From the NCBI GenBank assembly GCA_039621445.1, contig CP154956.1:3656170-3720169 (forward strand): 64,000 nt of DNA. The letters run 5' to 3'. The notes beneath the pieces were generated by a model. The model ran no database searches. It saw only the letters and a program-made list of their open reading frames with translations, and was not told the DNA's origin. The translations under genes were made by a program, and so were the position numbers. Below, piece by piece: positions 11,384 to 23,869 of this stretch (positions within the stretch are counted from its first letter, which is position 1; each line of letters begins with the position of its first letter). This stretch comes from Euglena gracilis (lineage: Eukaryota; Euglenida; Euglenophyceae; Euglenales).

Positions 11384-11526
11384 CTGCATGCCACAACAGA
11401 TCCGACTGGCTGGATAAGACCCTTTGCAGGACAAATTTGGCGCTTGAGAATTTTCTGGAAAAGAACGGCCATCAAACGAAAAAGAAACAAAAGCATCCCA
11501 CTGCTCAACAGGGCAAAAGTGTTGTC

Positions 11527-11543
11527 ATGCCCATTTGATGATA

Positions 11544-11579
<36 letters not shown>

Positions 11580-11661
11580 TGTATGTATGTATGTATGTAT
11601 GTATGTATGTATGTATGTATGTATGTATGTATGTATGTATATATGTCTATATCATCAAATG

Positions 11662-11703
<42 letters not shown>
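11527..11703. repeat. TATG/TA microsatellite bracketed by a 19-bp inverted repeat
   Basis: A (TATG)n array of about 90 bp is flanked by ATGCCCATTTGATGATATA (11527-11545) and its exact complement (11648-11666), followed by a (TA)n run to 11703. The whole can fold back with the microsatellite as loop. Confidence 0.9.
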
Positions 11704-11705
<2 letters not shown>

Positions 11706-11903
11706 TCGGAACCATCAGCCTTGAGAGGACGCTTGAGGGCCCACCAGAGGCTGGGGTATCCGCTGTACCACACCATGCCGGGGATGGTCCGAGCCCAGGT
11801 CTCGTAGCTGGCCTCCAGCAAGTGGTGCAGCGTGGGGTACGTGACCCCGAAGTAGAAGAGCCGGGCCGCGCGCAGGAGTGGATGAAGTCTCGCACGACAC
11901 CAC
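11704..11903 (-). CDS. Candidate N-proximal exon, GT31/Fringe-like glycosyltransferase
   Basis: The minus strand reads RAARLFYFGVTYPTLHHLLE, then ASYETWARTIPGMVWYSGYP, ending near KRPLKADG with GT just after it. A hydrophobic strand leading to a TW motif and then a second strand with a WYS-like turn is the start of the GT31 catalytic domain (residues around the TW in Fringe and core-1 synthases). Upstream exons, including any membrane anchor, are not found. Confidence 0.45.
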
Positions 11904-11939
11904 ACCACATGTACTTGCACTTTGGACGCACTTTATTCC

Positions 11940-13460
11940 ACGGACAAAGCTGGGATGGTGGGTACGACTTATGGGTGGGAGCCTGCAACAGACTTCCTAA
12001 TACCCGCCACCTCCCACAAGGTGCCGGCTGGAGAGGGCGGCCTTGGAGGACTAACACTATGCCATTGGCCTAACTTTGCAGTAGGGAAGGCAGAAAACTT
12101 TGCTCCCCTCCTCACAAGGGACAACGGGAAAATGATGAATCTTTCTGGAAAATCACGAGGTCATGAGCACACTAATGATTTGAAAAGCCACAGATTTTTG
12201 TGCCACAGAGGCACGAGGTAAATGTTGCAACTGTGAAAAAAAACACACAGCAAAAATAAAAGGGCGGTATGGAATAGAAAATTCATAGGTTTTCAAGCTG
12301 GAACTCTGATTTGCCAAATAAATTGCCCCACCCCCAAAGGGTGTTGACATCCTGATGAAAACCAAAAGATCAGTGGGGTCTACATTGTAAAGGTTGCATT
12401 GCATGGAACGTTCCTAGCATTATGGAGACTTTTTTCTTAATTATTATACACTTCATTCAGGACAGGAATACCCCCCTGCTGTGTAACCCTGTTGAGGGGG
12501 GCCGCAGCAGAGGCATTGGACTTGCCGAGAACGTACCTCGACACCCCAAACGCACCTTATACCAGCAATCCAATCCAATGGGGGGACGCATCTGGGTCGA
12601 ATAACTTGATCCATTTTATATGTTTGGGGGGGGGGGGTAGGATATCAGAAAAACTTCAAAAAAACACAATTTTATAATATTGGGAGCAGGTTGATTCTAA
12701 AAATCTGAAGTTTGTTGGGCCAAAAAAATCAGGGAAAAAATGACAAAAAGGTTTGGTATCGGGGAAAATTAGGTTTAAAATACAAAATTGCCTCAGTCAA
12801 AATCATTTCCCAGCAGATAATAAGTTGAGAAAAAGTCAAAAAAATTGAAAAAAATTCAACCCCAACATTTTCAAAAATGCAAAAAATAGGCCAAAAACCA
12901 AAGGCAAAAAAAAATGTGAAAAATATGTTTGTGTTTGTGTTTGTGTGGGGGATTGGAACGGCCCATCCAGTGCTGAGCCCAGTGGAGGATGGTCCAGGCC
13001 GAGGGCAGGCCGGAGGGTGCAGCTCCAGCAGATAGCAACAACAGGAGCCGTCTTCAAGAGAACTGGGGAAGTGGATGTGTGAAAATACACAACACACGTC
13101 GACACGCCAACGACACACACGCGCGTGCGCAGACACAGTGGAATCATCAGACACAATGCCTCAACAAGGAAGGGTGTGGCCACAATCGGTGGAATGGGGG
13201 ATACCCCTCGTCACGTGAGAGGGTTCGAGCCACGTCTCACCCCCCCCCCCACCGGTTTCCGCGGGGTCCTGGCCGCTGGAGGCGCTGGACGCGTGGCCGG
13301 GGCAGGCCCCAGCTCAGCAGCACCTCCTGCAGCTGCGGCAGGGCGGCCGGCTGGAAGCCGGCGGCAGGGGGGGGGGCCATTCCTCTCCGGCCCCATCTTT
13401 TTTGGCACCCGTGCTGGGCTGCACGCCAGGGATAATGTCCCCCAGGCTTCTTTTTCCGAC
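11940..13460. other. Non-coding stretch with one weak exon candidate
   Basis: 12230-12900 is A/T-rich with A runs. 13245-13400 is GC-rich, and a minus frame there (FQPAALPQLQEVLLSWGLPR) reads plausibly as protein and could be an upstream exon of the minus-strand gene, but splice sites are not evident. Short GTGTTT repeats lie near 12925-12945. Confidence 0.35.
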
Positions 13461-13472
13461 TTCGGGGGGTCC

Positions 13473-13612
13473 CCGCAGCGCTGTAATTACACCAGCGTTG
13501 CTCACAACACAAGAGCACTGGTGTAAAGGGTCACTGGCCGCTCACCACACAAGTTGGGCCGGAAGCGAAGCCACCGCCGGCCATAACCAGACAAGGCGCC
13601 TTAGTGCAACTG
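13473..13612 (+). repeat. Dispersed repeat B, copy 2
   Basis: Matches 4842-4983 across the TTACACCAG...CTGGTGTAA inverted pair (perfect here, 13486-13494 with 13520-13528), the AAGCGAAGCCACCGCCGG block, and a following TAGTGCAACTGGG tail that recurs in complement at 24.8 kb. Confidence 0.6.
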
Positions 13613-15170
13613 GGGGGGGGGTCCCACGCCCACCCAGGTTGGCATGTGCCCGCAGGGGCGGGGTCCTGAAGAAAGTGGAGTGAGGTGGCTGGTGCAGGGA
13701 ACAACGTCAGTCCCGCCAAGCCATGGGTACCCCCCCGCGCACACAGACAAAAAGGGCCAGAGGTGGAAAATGGCACCGGGCCAGAAGAGGGCACCACAAG
13801 CAGCCGCATGCGCAGAGGGGGGTTCACAAAAATGCCCATCCAGGGGGAGGGGAAGAATACCAACCAACCCATTTACTCAACTTTTGGGCTGTCAAAAATT
13901 ATGGGGTTGGGATGAAATTTTTCAGGGGTTCCTCAAAGAAAGTCCCTCACAACTTCCATTTTCCCCACCATCTTCGGCCATTATTTAAATTAAGATTTTG
14001 GCTCAATCCAAACAGGGGGCGGGGGGGGGGGGGGGGCTGTCACACCCTGCTACCTTCCCAAGTCAAAAAGGAGCCTGGTATCCCCCCATCCAGTGCCTAG
14101 GGGAGCACTGGAGCCGTTATGCTACACACTGCTGTGAGTGCGACACTGTTTCGGCTCTGTGTTCGGGGCGGCCTGTGTGGCTTGAGGCTACTTTGCCGAT
14201 GACCAATTTCTCGGGGACAAGGGGTTGATCACCCGGGCCGATGCCAATCATTTCTGTGGGGTTTGCATTTTCTGATAACCTTTATCAGGCTTTCTTTTAC
14301 CGACCCGGGGGAGGGGGTTGGGTGGGTGCTATAGGGTGCCTGCCCATGGCAGGCACACCCCGGGGGGGGGGCAGTCCGAGGGTACCCAGGGTCGGGTGGG
14401 TCCTTGTCAAAGGGTAAAATAAAAAAAAACGGGATCGGTCGCCGGACAGGGGTGCCTGCCCAACCTACCCCCGAAACCCCACCACCCTGGCGGGAGGTCG
14501 GCAGGGGTGTGCTGTGGGGTGCCTGCCCCCACCCCCGAGGTGGGGTAGGCACCCACCTAAAAAAAAAAAGCCTGACCTTGACACATTTTGTCTCCTCAAA
14601 AAAACAGGAGCAAGAAGATTTTTTGACTGGTGACGGATTCAATGACAGCTTCGTTTTCTCTGCCTTCAAAGGACCCCCCCCCCACCCCGTGATACCCCAA
14701 TTATTGAGCCATATCGCACGCCCCACAGCCACCAAAAGGCAAGTTTTCTGGCGTTTGGGCGGTGAAAAAAGGTGAACGATAAATGAAAACACAGATGTGG
14801 AGCCGCATCAGTCTCCCTTGAACACCCAACCGGGCAGGGGGAGGGCAAGAAAGGGCACAGTCCCTGGCCGCTCAGATCCACGTCGTGGGGCATCCCCGAC
14901 ACCCAATCCCCAAGGAGACGCTGGGGCCAAAGCCATGTGTGGGCAGAAAAAAAGACTTGGGAGCGGCACTTACAAGAGGGGGAAGGCAGAGGACAAAACC
15001 TTACAACACACAATGCATACATCTAACGCTGTTGCGTTTATGCATATTTCAGCTTCCATTTCACTTAAATGGAAGAACCGGCGGCTAAAATTGAAAAGCC
15101 GGGGGTGCCAGTCTCACAACCGGCTACCGCAGAAAAGTGCGCCTAAAAAGGAACTGGGCACTGAGTAAGT
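13613..15170. other. Stretch with fold-back sequences, no gene recognised
   Basis: 14286-14573 is an imperfect inverted-repeat element: outer ends CAGGCTTTCTTTT and its approximate complement, inner paired phrases around GGGTGCCTGCC. It also has a local perfect hairpin GTGCCTGCC-CATG-GGCAGGCAC-like at 14336-14358. Its flanks are only partly duplicated. Other sequence is unremarkable. Confidence 0.45.
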
Positions 15171-15176
15171 GTCCTC

Positions 15177-15719
15177 ATGCTTCCATTCAATTCACCAATG
15201 CGGATTGGCAGATCGTGTACATTATTGTGGAACATCGTGCACGCATGTACCCTCCAGCGTGGCCTTGAATGCTCCGGGCTCTGGGAGATGGACACATTGG
15301 GATTCACTCGGCGGAGACCCTCCCAGAAGCGGACTGGACTCATCGCCCAGGGAATGGAGCTGGAGTGTTGGGCATTATCAGTGGAGAGAGGGATAGGACA
15401 CACAGCGAATATTGCTAAATTAAATTTGCAACAATACATTAAACAGTGCACAGCTGAAAATTATGTCGGTTACCCCCAACCCCTGGCCCCAAAGCCTCTC
15501 TGGTGTGGTGATGGTGTGTGTACACTGGCACAGCCCCCGGCTCATACACACCATTGCCGAAGGGCGGCTCTGCTGTGGTGCCAGCCTTGCGGGAGCAGAC
15601 TTTTCCCTGTTCTGGCCCCCCCTCCAAGATGCAAACCAAACCCAGCCTCAGGCAGCCGGGGGGACGGTGCACACGAAGGTGAGTCGCACGGACCCTGCTT
15701 TAAAGTCAGCGCAAGCTGA
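15177..15719 (+). other. 180-codon open frame of unknown nature
   Basis: An open frame without low-complexity sequence in its first 90 codons (contains LECSGLWEMDTLGFTRRRPS). Its second half runs into the inverted repeat at 15.5-16.0 kb. It matches no family I recognise, has no obvious partner exons and may be chance. Confidence 0.2.
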
Positions 15720-16020
15720 GGGGCAATGGCTTGGGCGTCCCAAAATGGGCACCTGGTGAAAGCAACTGCCCCTCAACTTGCGTTGACAGGGGTTGCTACC
15801 ACGATTTGTTTAATGGGGAGGTCCAGTGCTGCGCACCGCTGTGTGTACCGCTTGCCTGAGGCTGGGTTTGTTTTGCAACAGAGAGGGGCCAGAATTGGGA
15901 AAAGTCTGCACCCACTGTCCTCAATTTTGCACAATGCACACCAACAGAGCCAGTGCTGAGTGTGGCAATTCTACACAGGGCAGGCCTGTGCCAATGTGCA
16001 CACACCTTCACCACTGTGTG
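15495..16020. repeat. Diverged large inverted repeat (about 200-bp arms)
   Basis: The left arm (about 15495-15680) and the complement of the right arm (about 15800-16020) share GTGTACACTGGCACAG-like, GCAGACTTTTCCC and AAACCCAGCCTCAGGCA blocks in the same order. This looks like the two ends of a TIR element or a fold-back duplication. No transposase lies between the arms. Confidence 0.6.
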
Positions 16021-16427
16021 TCTTTTGACAAACAGTGTGCATGGAAAACTTTCATACACTATGCATTACTGTACAATTACGACATAACGCTACGACAAAA
16101 AACAGCATATTTAACCTCCAGGTCGCCAAAGCTTCTCGTCTGGATGCCCTTAAGCTGAATTTCACTTTTCCAGCCCAAGAGGTACTGAGCCGTTGCAATT
16201 TACTTTCATACCACTGCTGCATCTGTGCCCACAATGCTGGAAGAATTGGGAGAAGTTAAAATCATGACTGGATGCTGCACCACTCCAGGTAGGCGAAGCG
16301 GCAGAGCCGTATTCACTGGTTGTAAAGTTCCCAGCACGCACGTGTTCAGCCGAAAAAAAACAACGAATTGGAGTGTATACCCAGCGACGCGCACTGATCG
16401 AATACCTGAGTTCTGACCAGGGGGCGG

Positions 16428-16830
16428 GGTTCGATTCAGGGTAGGTGGGGGAGAACCCCCCCCTCCTGTCCTCCGGTGCTGGGGGGGGGGGGGGGGTGGC
16501 ACCCCCTCTCCTATACAGTGGCGCGGTCTGGGTGACTTGGTGCAAAGGGACGGGCCGAATAAATTTGCCCCCAAAATCGGCCAAAAGCGTCGTTTAGGCA
16601 CTTTTTGGGCAAAAAAAAATTGCCAAAATGCCCAAAATTTCCGGTGCAAAGCGCCGGAAGGAAAATTTTGACCTTTTTGGGGGGCTGGATACCCTCCCCC
16701 CCCCCCCCCCGGGGTCAGTCCGGGCCGCCTTGGCAGGTGGGGGGGGGGGGTCAGACCCATCCTCACAGTTCAGGCAGGGGGGGGACACCCCACACCTAAA
16801 CTCCGTACGCCCTCCTTACATCGAACCCTA
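16428..16830. mobile_element. MITE family A, copy 3 (degenerate)
   Basis: Same order of G/C runs, the GGTGC-AAA-GCGCC hairpin at 16643-16655 and a right end close to TCCTTACATCGAACCCTA, as in the copies at 7.1 and 10.4 kb. The left end is altered and no target duplication remains, so this is an older copy. Confidence 0.65.
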
Positions 16831-19800
16831 AGTGCACACCCAGTGATGCGTGTTGATCGATGTAGCTCCAGCGGAATGCACTCCTGAGCTCTGTCCCGGG
16901 GGAGGGGGTACCCAGTAACACATATCGATCGAGTCCACCGATGCCTGACCAGAGAGGCTTTGCCACGTTTCCTGCAGGAGAGCCCGCCATCGGCGAACGG
17001 ACATCCCGACGGAAGGCTGCCCGGAGGCGCGGGCAGGCCCACGCCCCCAGGGAACACTGGCGTTGCCGTGGCTACCTTTCCAAGTGTGAAGTGCGGAGAC
17101 TGCCATTTTCGGCTGAGTCGGGCTGTTGCGTGCAAAACCAAACAGCAAACGTCAACTGGGGGGGGGGGGGCTGCAATAATGAAAGATAAAGATCCAAGAG
17201 AACAAAAAATAAGCTTCAAACTGAAATAAGCAGAAAAGAGGCCAAGAGAGCGACAACGAAGCACATAAATAGAGGCTATTCTGCATGAGAAAACCTACAT
17301 ATGAGATAAATAAGGATGTTTCGGTACCAGGAGGCCCACAGAGGCATGATGCTGACCAGTCCCTGCCGTTGCAGCAAAGGCCTCTGGGTTCGATCCCCAA
17401 TTCCAGCTTCCCTTTTAACACCAACGCTTGCATCCTCCGTGTTGTGCAGTGCCGCCTCGTTATGGAATGGTGTGTTCTTCAACCAAAAAAAAAAACTAAT
17501 AAACCTGGCGGGATTGGAATCATTAGAACCATAAAATCAGGTGGTCGGTACAAATTGTCCATTTTTTTCTGGAAAGGGGTTATTATAAATGGGGGGTCGA
17601 GGTAAAAAGGGGGGGATAAAAAACATAAATGTAGCGAGTAGGGGTGAATTACTGATTCTGAGGAACTGTTTGTCATCCCCCTGCCCAAAGAAGACAATAA
17701 ATCTGTGGGGCACCGATGCTGACAACAAAATTTGAAGCACAGGGCATCCTGAGTACCAGCAGTCATGCTGCTTTGCCCTTTGCTGTGCCATATTAACCTG
17801 ACAAAACCAGGGGCCAATAAGCCGGGGGGGGGAGGGTGATAGGAGGCCCACCTTAGCCAAGGGATGGTCGTCACAAGTCCCCAAAGGCAACCTGGCAATG
17901 ACGGGCACTGCCGTGGCAGCACGGTGGGCGAGTGCGCAGCGAGCAATGTGTCACCAACAGCGTTCTGGGGCAACCACAGTCAAAGGTCAGGAACAGGCTG
18001 TTGCTTAAGGACCCCAGGGGTTCTCCTCGCCACCAGAAAACAGGCACACTGGCCAGGCCCCCCCCTGGGGGGGGTATCCTGGGGGCCTGACTGGGGAAAA
18101 AAATGCATAATTCAATTCTGCACACTGCGCGCCAAGGAATTGGGTTTTTGATGTGTTTTTTGGATTTCTGGTTTTGTTCCGAAAACCAGAAATTGTCAAA
18201 AAGGGACGTTTCTGGCAGGTTTTGGGGCAAAAAAAGTTCACCATCTGAAATAAATATTTATGATATTCATAAATACATCAATATTCATGATGCTGCATTT
18301 TTTTTGAGCTTTCTTCTTTGAAGTTCCAAGTTGTGAAAAGCTCCCAGACTGAGAAAGCTTGGACGATATTGCGTAGCATTTTTGTTCATCCCCTCCTTGG
18401 TTTTTTCTGTTGTTCTAAGCACATGCAGACCGAAATGGTATTGATGGACTTTGGACATGCTTCACCAACCCCTTCAGGTTTAGGCGTGAAAACATATGGG
18501 CTGGGAGCGCTGCTCAGGTGGTAGGCCATCCAGAGAAGCAAGAAGTACTTTGGCTGACAGCGCACGGCTGCTTCTGCAATTAGCCAACAAAGCAGAAGGA
18601 CAGAAAGGCACACTCTGCCCCCCCAGCGGCCACCACCGTATGGTCTGAAACATGGGGGGGGGGGTGAAACCGGCGGCACCACTTCCCCACCACAGCTGGG
18701 ACAGGGGGAAAATATGTCCGGCGGGTGAACAACTGCAATGCAAAAGAGTGCACAAATATAATCTGCAAAAATACACACAAACAATGAAGAAATCCTTCAA
18801 AACGTGCATAGAAGGAATACACTTCAGGGAAAGAAAAATTGCAAAAAAAACAAAATTTCCTGTTTCCAAGAAAATTCTTGCTCGGTGTATCAGTCTATCC
18901 AAGGAAAAGCTGCAAAGATTTGCAATAAAGTGGGGAAATGGGGAGAAACACAGTGCATATTCCACCCCACTTGTGGGAGGAGGGGGTATGTACGTGGGAG
19001 GAGGGAGCTATTACAAACACCAGAATGTCAAGCAGATTCGCAACACACAAGTGAAGCCGCCTTCCTCTTTGGTTTTTTTGAAAAAGATTTATTAACCTTT
19101 GTCCAAAAAGGGAAAAAAGCACAAAAAATCCAAATACAAATGAGGTTGATATAAATTTCAAATGTCAAATTGTCTGAGGTTTAAAAACAACTCCTTCGCA
19201 GATGGACTTGACCAACCCAGGACATAAGGGGGGCAGGAACGCAGATTTGGACGCTCAAAAAACGCCGCGCAAAAGAAAAACACAAAGAAAAAAACACACA
19301 CACAACACACAAAAAAAAACGCAGAATGTAAATCCTTTGGGAGCTCCCGGGATATACACTTTCTGCTGGAGAGGACTTAGAAAGATTCTGGCTCCGCCGG
19401 GGAAGTGTTTTCATTTTGCATGCAATAAGACTGATACAAATAATATTAACAACTGATACAAATAATAAAGACGACCTTTAAAAGATCCAGATCTGAGGTC
19501 CTTAACTTTACTGCATTTTCAGGGGTTATTGGAAATGGGCGTCTAGCTAGCCCTTTTTATTCAAGTGCCTCGCAAAATGGCTCAGTGGACCCCACCCCCA
19601 GGGTCTTTAAGGAATGGCCTGTTGGGCATCAGCAACCGGGTCTCACATTTTGTTTGACCTTCTCAGATGTACTGCTCAACCCCTTAGTGATTAGTGTTAT
19701 ACTTTTTGCTCCTAACTTTTACCCTTTATCTGGCCCCATCCCTATCCTATCCCTAACCAAATAACCCTGACCCTGCCCCTATATCTCGAGTAGGCTTTCC

Positions 19801-20720
19801 AAGGCCTTCCATGTTTTACCAACGCCATCTCCCGCAAGGAGTGCAAAAAAGGAAAGCAAAGTTGGATTCGGGGGGCCTCTTCTTGTTTAAGCCAAGGGGG
19901 TCGAACCCACAATGCGACTGGGACCCCCTGGGGTACCAGCAGTTCATGGCTGCCTGGCATGGATAAAAATTTTCCTCCGGCACTGCGTGCCTGGAAATTG
20001 AGGCTTTTAATGGTTTTTTTTTTACTGATTTTGCTCAAAAAAATATCAAACTAGCCAAAACAGGCATTTTGGGCAAGCTTTTGAGGTTCAAAAATTTTTG
20101 GCACTTTTAGCACAAAAAAAGCTTCCACTAGCTGGCCCTGCTAGCAGACCCCCCCCCCAGGTGGTCCATAAGGATTTCCACCAGTCAAATTTGGATGGCT
20201 GAAATCCAGCCGCCCCCCCCCCCCCGGGGGGGGTGCTTTAAACAAATACCTGATGCCCAAATTTGGGGCCAGAATCCTGGTTCTTTTGTTAAATTGTACA
20301 AAATATCTTTCACTTCAGGGTTTTCAAGTTGAAATAACTCCGCACCCCTCTATGTACACTTGTGAAGTTGCACAATTGGTTGGGTTGTGTAAATGCGCAA
20401 ACAGACAATTCGTCCATTTGTGCAAACCGACCACTTATACAATTCCACAAACACACCAAGACGTGGCCCATTTTGCGCACTTGGACAGCAAATTTGCACA
20501 CCGTTCATTTGCACAAAATGCGGGCACCAACCCTTGAAACCTCTCAAAGTCAAAAAAAATTGGGGGCCTCTTTTCTGGCTTAGTCTCACTTCCCAAAACT
20601 TTCCGGCAACTCCCAAACTGATGAGCCGTTGGAAGGTGTCCAAAAACACACAATGGGTGTCATGAACCCTGCATGTTGCGGTGACACCTGCTCTTATACA
20701 CCTATCTGTCAAAGTTGCTG
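16831..20720. other. Long stretch without recognised genes
   Basis: Short open frames only. At 17330-17500 a GGTTCGATCCC box followed about 100 bp later by a run of eleven A could be a tRNA-derived SINE, but the A-box half is not convincing. 19260-19330 is A-rich with AAAAACAC repeats. 19980-19995 holds a diverged relative of the GGCGC hairpin. Confidence 0.4.
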
Positions 20721-20732
20721 CTTCCATCTCTA

Positions 20733-20992
20733 CCGGGGGGGGGAAAATTTTGCGCTAGAGAAAATTCGCACGGACAAATTTCGCGGAAGCAAATCCCGCG
20801 AAATATTTCCGGATATTTTTAAGGAATCCCGCGAAATTTTTGTCCATGTATTCCCTTTCAGGCCATTTTTGCTTCACAGAAAAAAAATCCCGCGAAATAT
20901 TTCCGGACATTTTTAAGGAATCCCGCGAAATTTGTCGTCCGCGAAATTTGTCGCCGCAAAATTTCTCTGGCACGAAATTTTTCCCCCCCCGG
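20733..20992. mobile_element. TA-flanked MITE (260 bp)
   Basis: Ends are CCGGGGGGGGGAAAA (from 20733) and the complement (to 20992), with homology continuing about 55 bp inward (AGAGAAA...GACAAATTTCGCGG). TA flanks both sides, as in Tc1/mariner-type insertion. A unit of about 48 bp, rich in CCCGCGAAATATTTCCGGA, is repeated at 20791-20840 and 20887-20935. Non-coding. Confidence 0.7.
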
Positions 20993-22520
20993 TACGTCCT
21001 GGGGCACCACATCACATCCTGATTGCACTATTTGGCAACACAATTTTGCTGTTGTTTGGGTGTCTTGCATCAGTGCAGAGTCTTAAACATCTTACATCAG
21101 AGTCTTACACATCAGTGCAGTGAGCGCCAATTTGCCATGAGGGAGTTTTTTAAGATCACTGGGGAGACCCCCCCAGACCCCCGCGGGACCCACTTTTGGG
21201 GGTCAATATTTTTTCGCCGCTTCGCACTGAAAGAAGGCCAAAAATGCCAAACCCCCAGGGAACCCACAAAGCCCTGGGGGGTACCCCCCGGGGAGATACC
21301 CGCCCACCTAACCCAGCACCTTCCCCCCAGGGGTAGAATGTGTTCTGTATCCCCCTCATCAACCACCAGTGGCAAAGTTTTTATTTCTTGCATGTGAACA
21401 TGCACTCCTTTCAGAATCGGATCCAAAAAAACCCCACAGTGTGCTGCAGGGCTGCAGAAAGCAAGCAAAGGAGTGGACCTGCCACCGCCTGTGGAACACC
21501 ACCTGGCACTAACAGTTGTCATACAGGAAATGGGCGGGGAGGATTGGAGTTTTCGTAAATCCCTGCAAATTTCTCATCTGGGGGTGTTTCGGAAGGTCAA
21601 AACCACTAAATTTGTGCATTTCCCCCAGTGTCAACATTGGGAAATTGTGTGAAAATTCAGCAGTTCAAAACCTGGACTAACCCGGTAAAGAATTGAACAA
21701 TGTGTGCCAATATGCAGACCAACACAAAAATCCTTAAATGCGAGGTCTGCCGTCTAAGTGCTTTGCCACAAATTTGTTCAGGATTTCTGGGCAAAAAACC
21801 CTGCACTTTTGGTCGAATGGGGGGAAGTTTGGCCGTCACTTTGCAGCGACCTATAAAAAGTCACAGGGATTTGTGCTGATCCATAAATAGCACTTTGTAT
21901 CTGAATCCAAAGTTGTCCAGGGTTAACTGTAGTTATCGGTAATCGCAAAAATGCCATTGTTGGAGCCTGATAATTTCCCTGGGTGATAATTGTGCCCCCC
22001 AAATCCTTGGATGTGGCAACCTGTCCGAAATCCCCTCCAAAAGCTTTGGCTGGACAAAACGCCGGTCGAAAGCCAAGAAGCCAATAGGCAAAGGAATTCA
22101 AAGCGAGGAGAAATTTACCCATTATCTTCATTTGAAAATGCCAAACCTGCAACTTGTTGGCTAAAATGATTTAACACACATTGCTTAAAAATCACACTCA
22201 GCAGCAAACATCTTCCTACCCCTGCCATGTCAACAATCTTTAGACCCCCACTTAACTTAATTGGGCGCCCGGTTCACCATGGCATCTCAAAAGCTGCGCA
22301 TGAGTGGACACAGCGATGCAAGAGGGGCAGATGGGATTCTGCCACACACCAACTTTGGTGCTGCTAGCAGCAAAACGTCGCACACAGTACACTACCCCCA
22401 GGGGTCACTGAGTGGGTCCATTCAGGGGGGGGGGGGAGAGGTCAAAAAATCCAAAGGAAAACAAAGCACGGCAACTTGGAAAAAAAACATTCCCAGCCGG
22501 GGCCTGGGTCGACAAGGGGA
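20993..22520. other. Stretch without recognised genes
   Basis: 21160-21340 has paired C/G runs around a TTCGCCGCTTCGCAC relative of the hairpin module. Elsewhere only short frames. Confidence 0.45.
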
Positions 22521-22529
22521 CCTTCCCCA

Positions 22530-22720
22530 TCACGTCAAAGAGCCACACTCAAAAACCTCCAGCAGCCGTGCCATAGGCTCAGCCCCCGCTTCCGCCTGTG
22601 GCGATGAGCTCAGCATCCGCAGCGTTGGGATGCACTGCAGCTCCCGGCTGATGCGGAGGCCCCGAGGCAACACATCTGGGGTCGCAGTCATAGAGTCGCT
22701 CACTGGGACCAGGGGGGAAG
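22530..22720 (-). other. Possible exon, minus strand (unknown)
   Basis: A minus frame of about 60 codons with balanced composition (RGLRISRELQCIPTLRML, then an Ala/Glu/Met helix) stands out from its neighbours. No family is recognised, and no splice sites are fixed. Confidence 0.25.
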
Positions 22721-23596
22721 TTTCAAAGAAAACCCCACCTACCCACCCACAATCCCCCAGGGGGCCACACAGGGTTAAATGAATGTGTGCAGCCATGAGC
22801 AGGGGGGGATCGAGCAACGAGCAAAGAAGCAAAAAGATTTTGAGGCCGAATCAGACTCCGCCAGCCGGTCAGAGTCCGAGCTTGGGCAAAGGACCAATTC
22901 CCCTGTGTTTGGGGGGGGGGGGTTGCCATCCCATTGTATCCGAGAGCCGCTTTTGTGTGGAAACTTGTTTGCTTCCGCTCAAAAAGGTGGAAAGATTCGA
23001 AAGAGAGTAAATGTGGGGGGAAAGTGGCTGGCAACAAATGGAAGGTCAAAGCGGTCATGCGGCCCCAGCCTCCCAGCCGTCTCCTGCAGCAAGCACCAGG
23101 GGTTGCCACCCTTGATGCTGCCACCAGGAGGCAGCTATCGGGACCAGGAGTGCTTCTCCGGAGGCGTTGGAATGTTGACAGAGGCACGCCTCACCACTCA
23201 CAGGGTGGACAAAAATCATTCACTGAATTACGGTGGACAAAAATTTTGGTAAAATACCCAAATTTGACCGTCATTGTTTCTGCCGTAATTTTCGACTGGT
23301 GTCGGCTTTCAAAACCCTCTTCTGTGAAGACTCAGCCCCGAATGACAAAAAATGGCTGGGAAATGGTCTAAAATTCTAAAAATAACAAAAAAACAAAAAG
23401 GTTGGCAAACATTGGCCTTCATAGTATTATCGAGGCAAAATAGCCAGAATTTGTTCAACTTCCTCGTCCAAAGGCACAAGCAACGCCACACATGGCAAAA
23501 AAACACGCTAAGAAGTGGTTAAATATTTTGATAGTTTGAATTTGACTTCAAATGGTGGCCAATGGCCAATATCCACGTGGGTGGGGAATACGGATC

Positions 23597-23866
23597 ACAG
23601 GTTCACTGAGTGACCCCCCCCCGGGGGGGGGGCATTTTTTTCCTGGGACAAACCCACCCAAACACTTTTTTTTTGAAAACCCACCCGCCCAAATTGAGGG
23701 TCAATCACACCAAAGTTGGCCGAAAACCCTTGAAAATTTTTCTGTCCCGGCCGTTCGCAGGACAAAATACTGGCCCATGGCAGATGCCACGGGGGGGGGG
23801 GGGTCCAAGGGCCCCAAAACATCCACCCATTTTCAAAACCCCCCGGGGGGTCACTCAGGTGATACG
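23597..23866. mobile_element. TIR element with GTGACCCCCC ends
   Basis: The left end ATCACAGGTTCACTGAGTGA followed by a C then G run is matched at the right by a C run, GGGGGGTCACTC and AGGTGAT. The ends pair over about 20 bp with a gap. No coding capacity; target duplication not resolved. Confidence 0.5.
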
Positions 23867-23869
23867 TGA

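Noticed and set aside
14286-14573. hAT MITE with 8-bp duplication
   Set aside because: Ends CAGGC...GCCTG fit loosely, but the flanks ACCTTTAT and ACCTTGAC match at only five of eight positions.
17330-17500. tRNA-derived SINE or tRNA gene
   Set aside because: A GGTTCGATCCC B-box-like phrase and a later A run exist, but there is no clear A-box, cloverleaf or target duplication.
19738-19775. CCCTAA-like telomeric phrase
   Set aside because: Only two or three irregular CCCTA-type units; too few and too variable to call a telomere or interstitial telomeric array.
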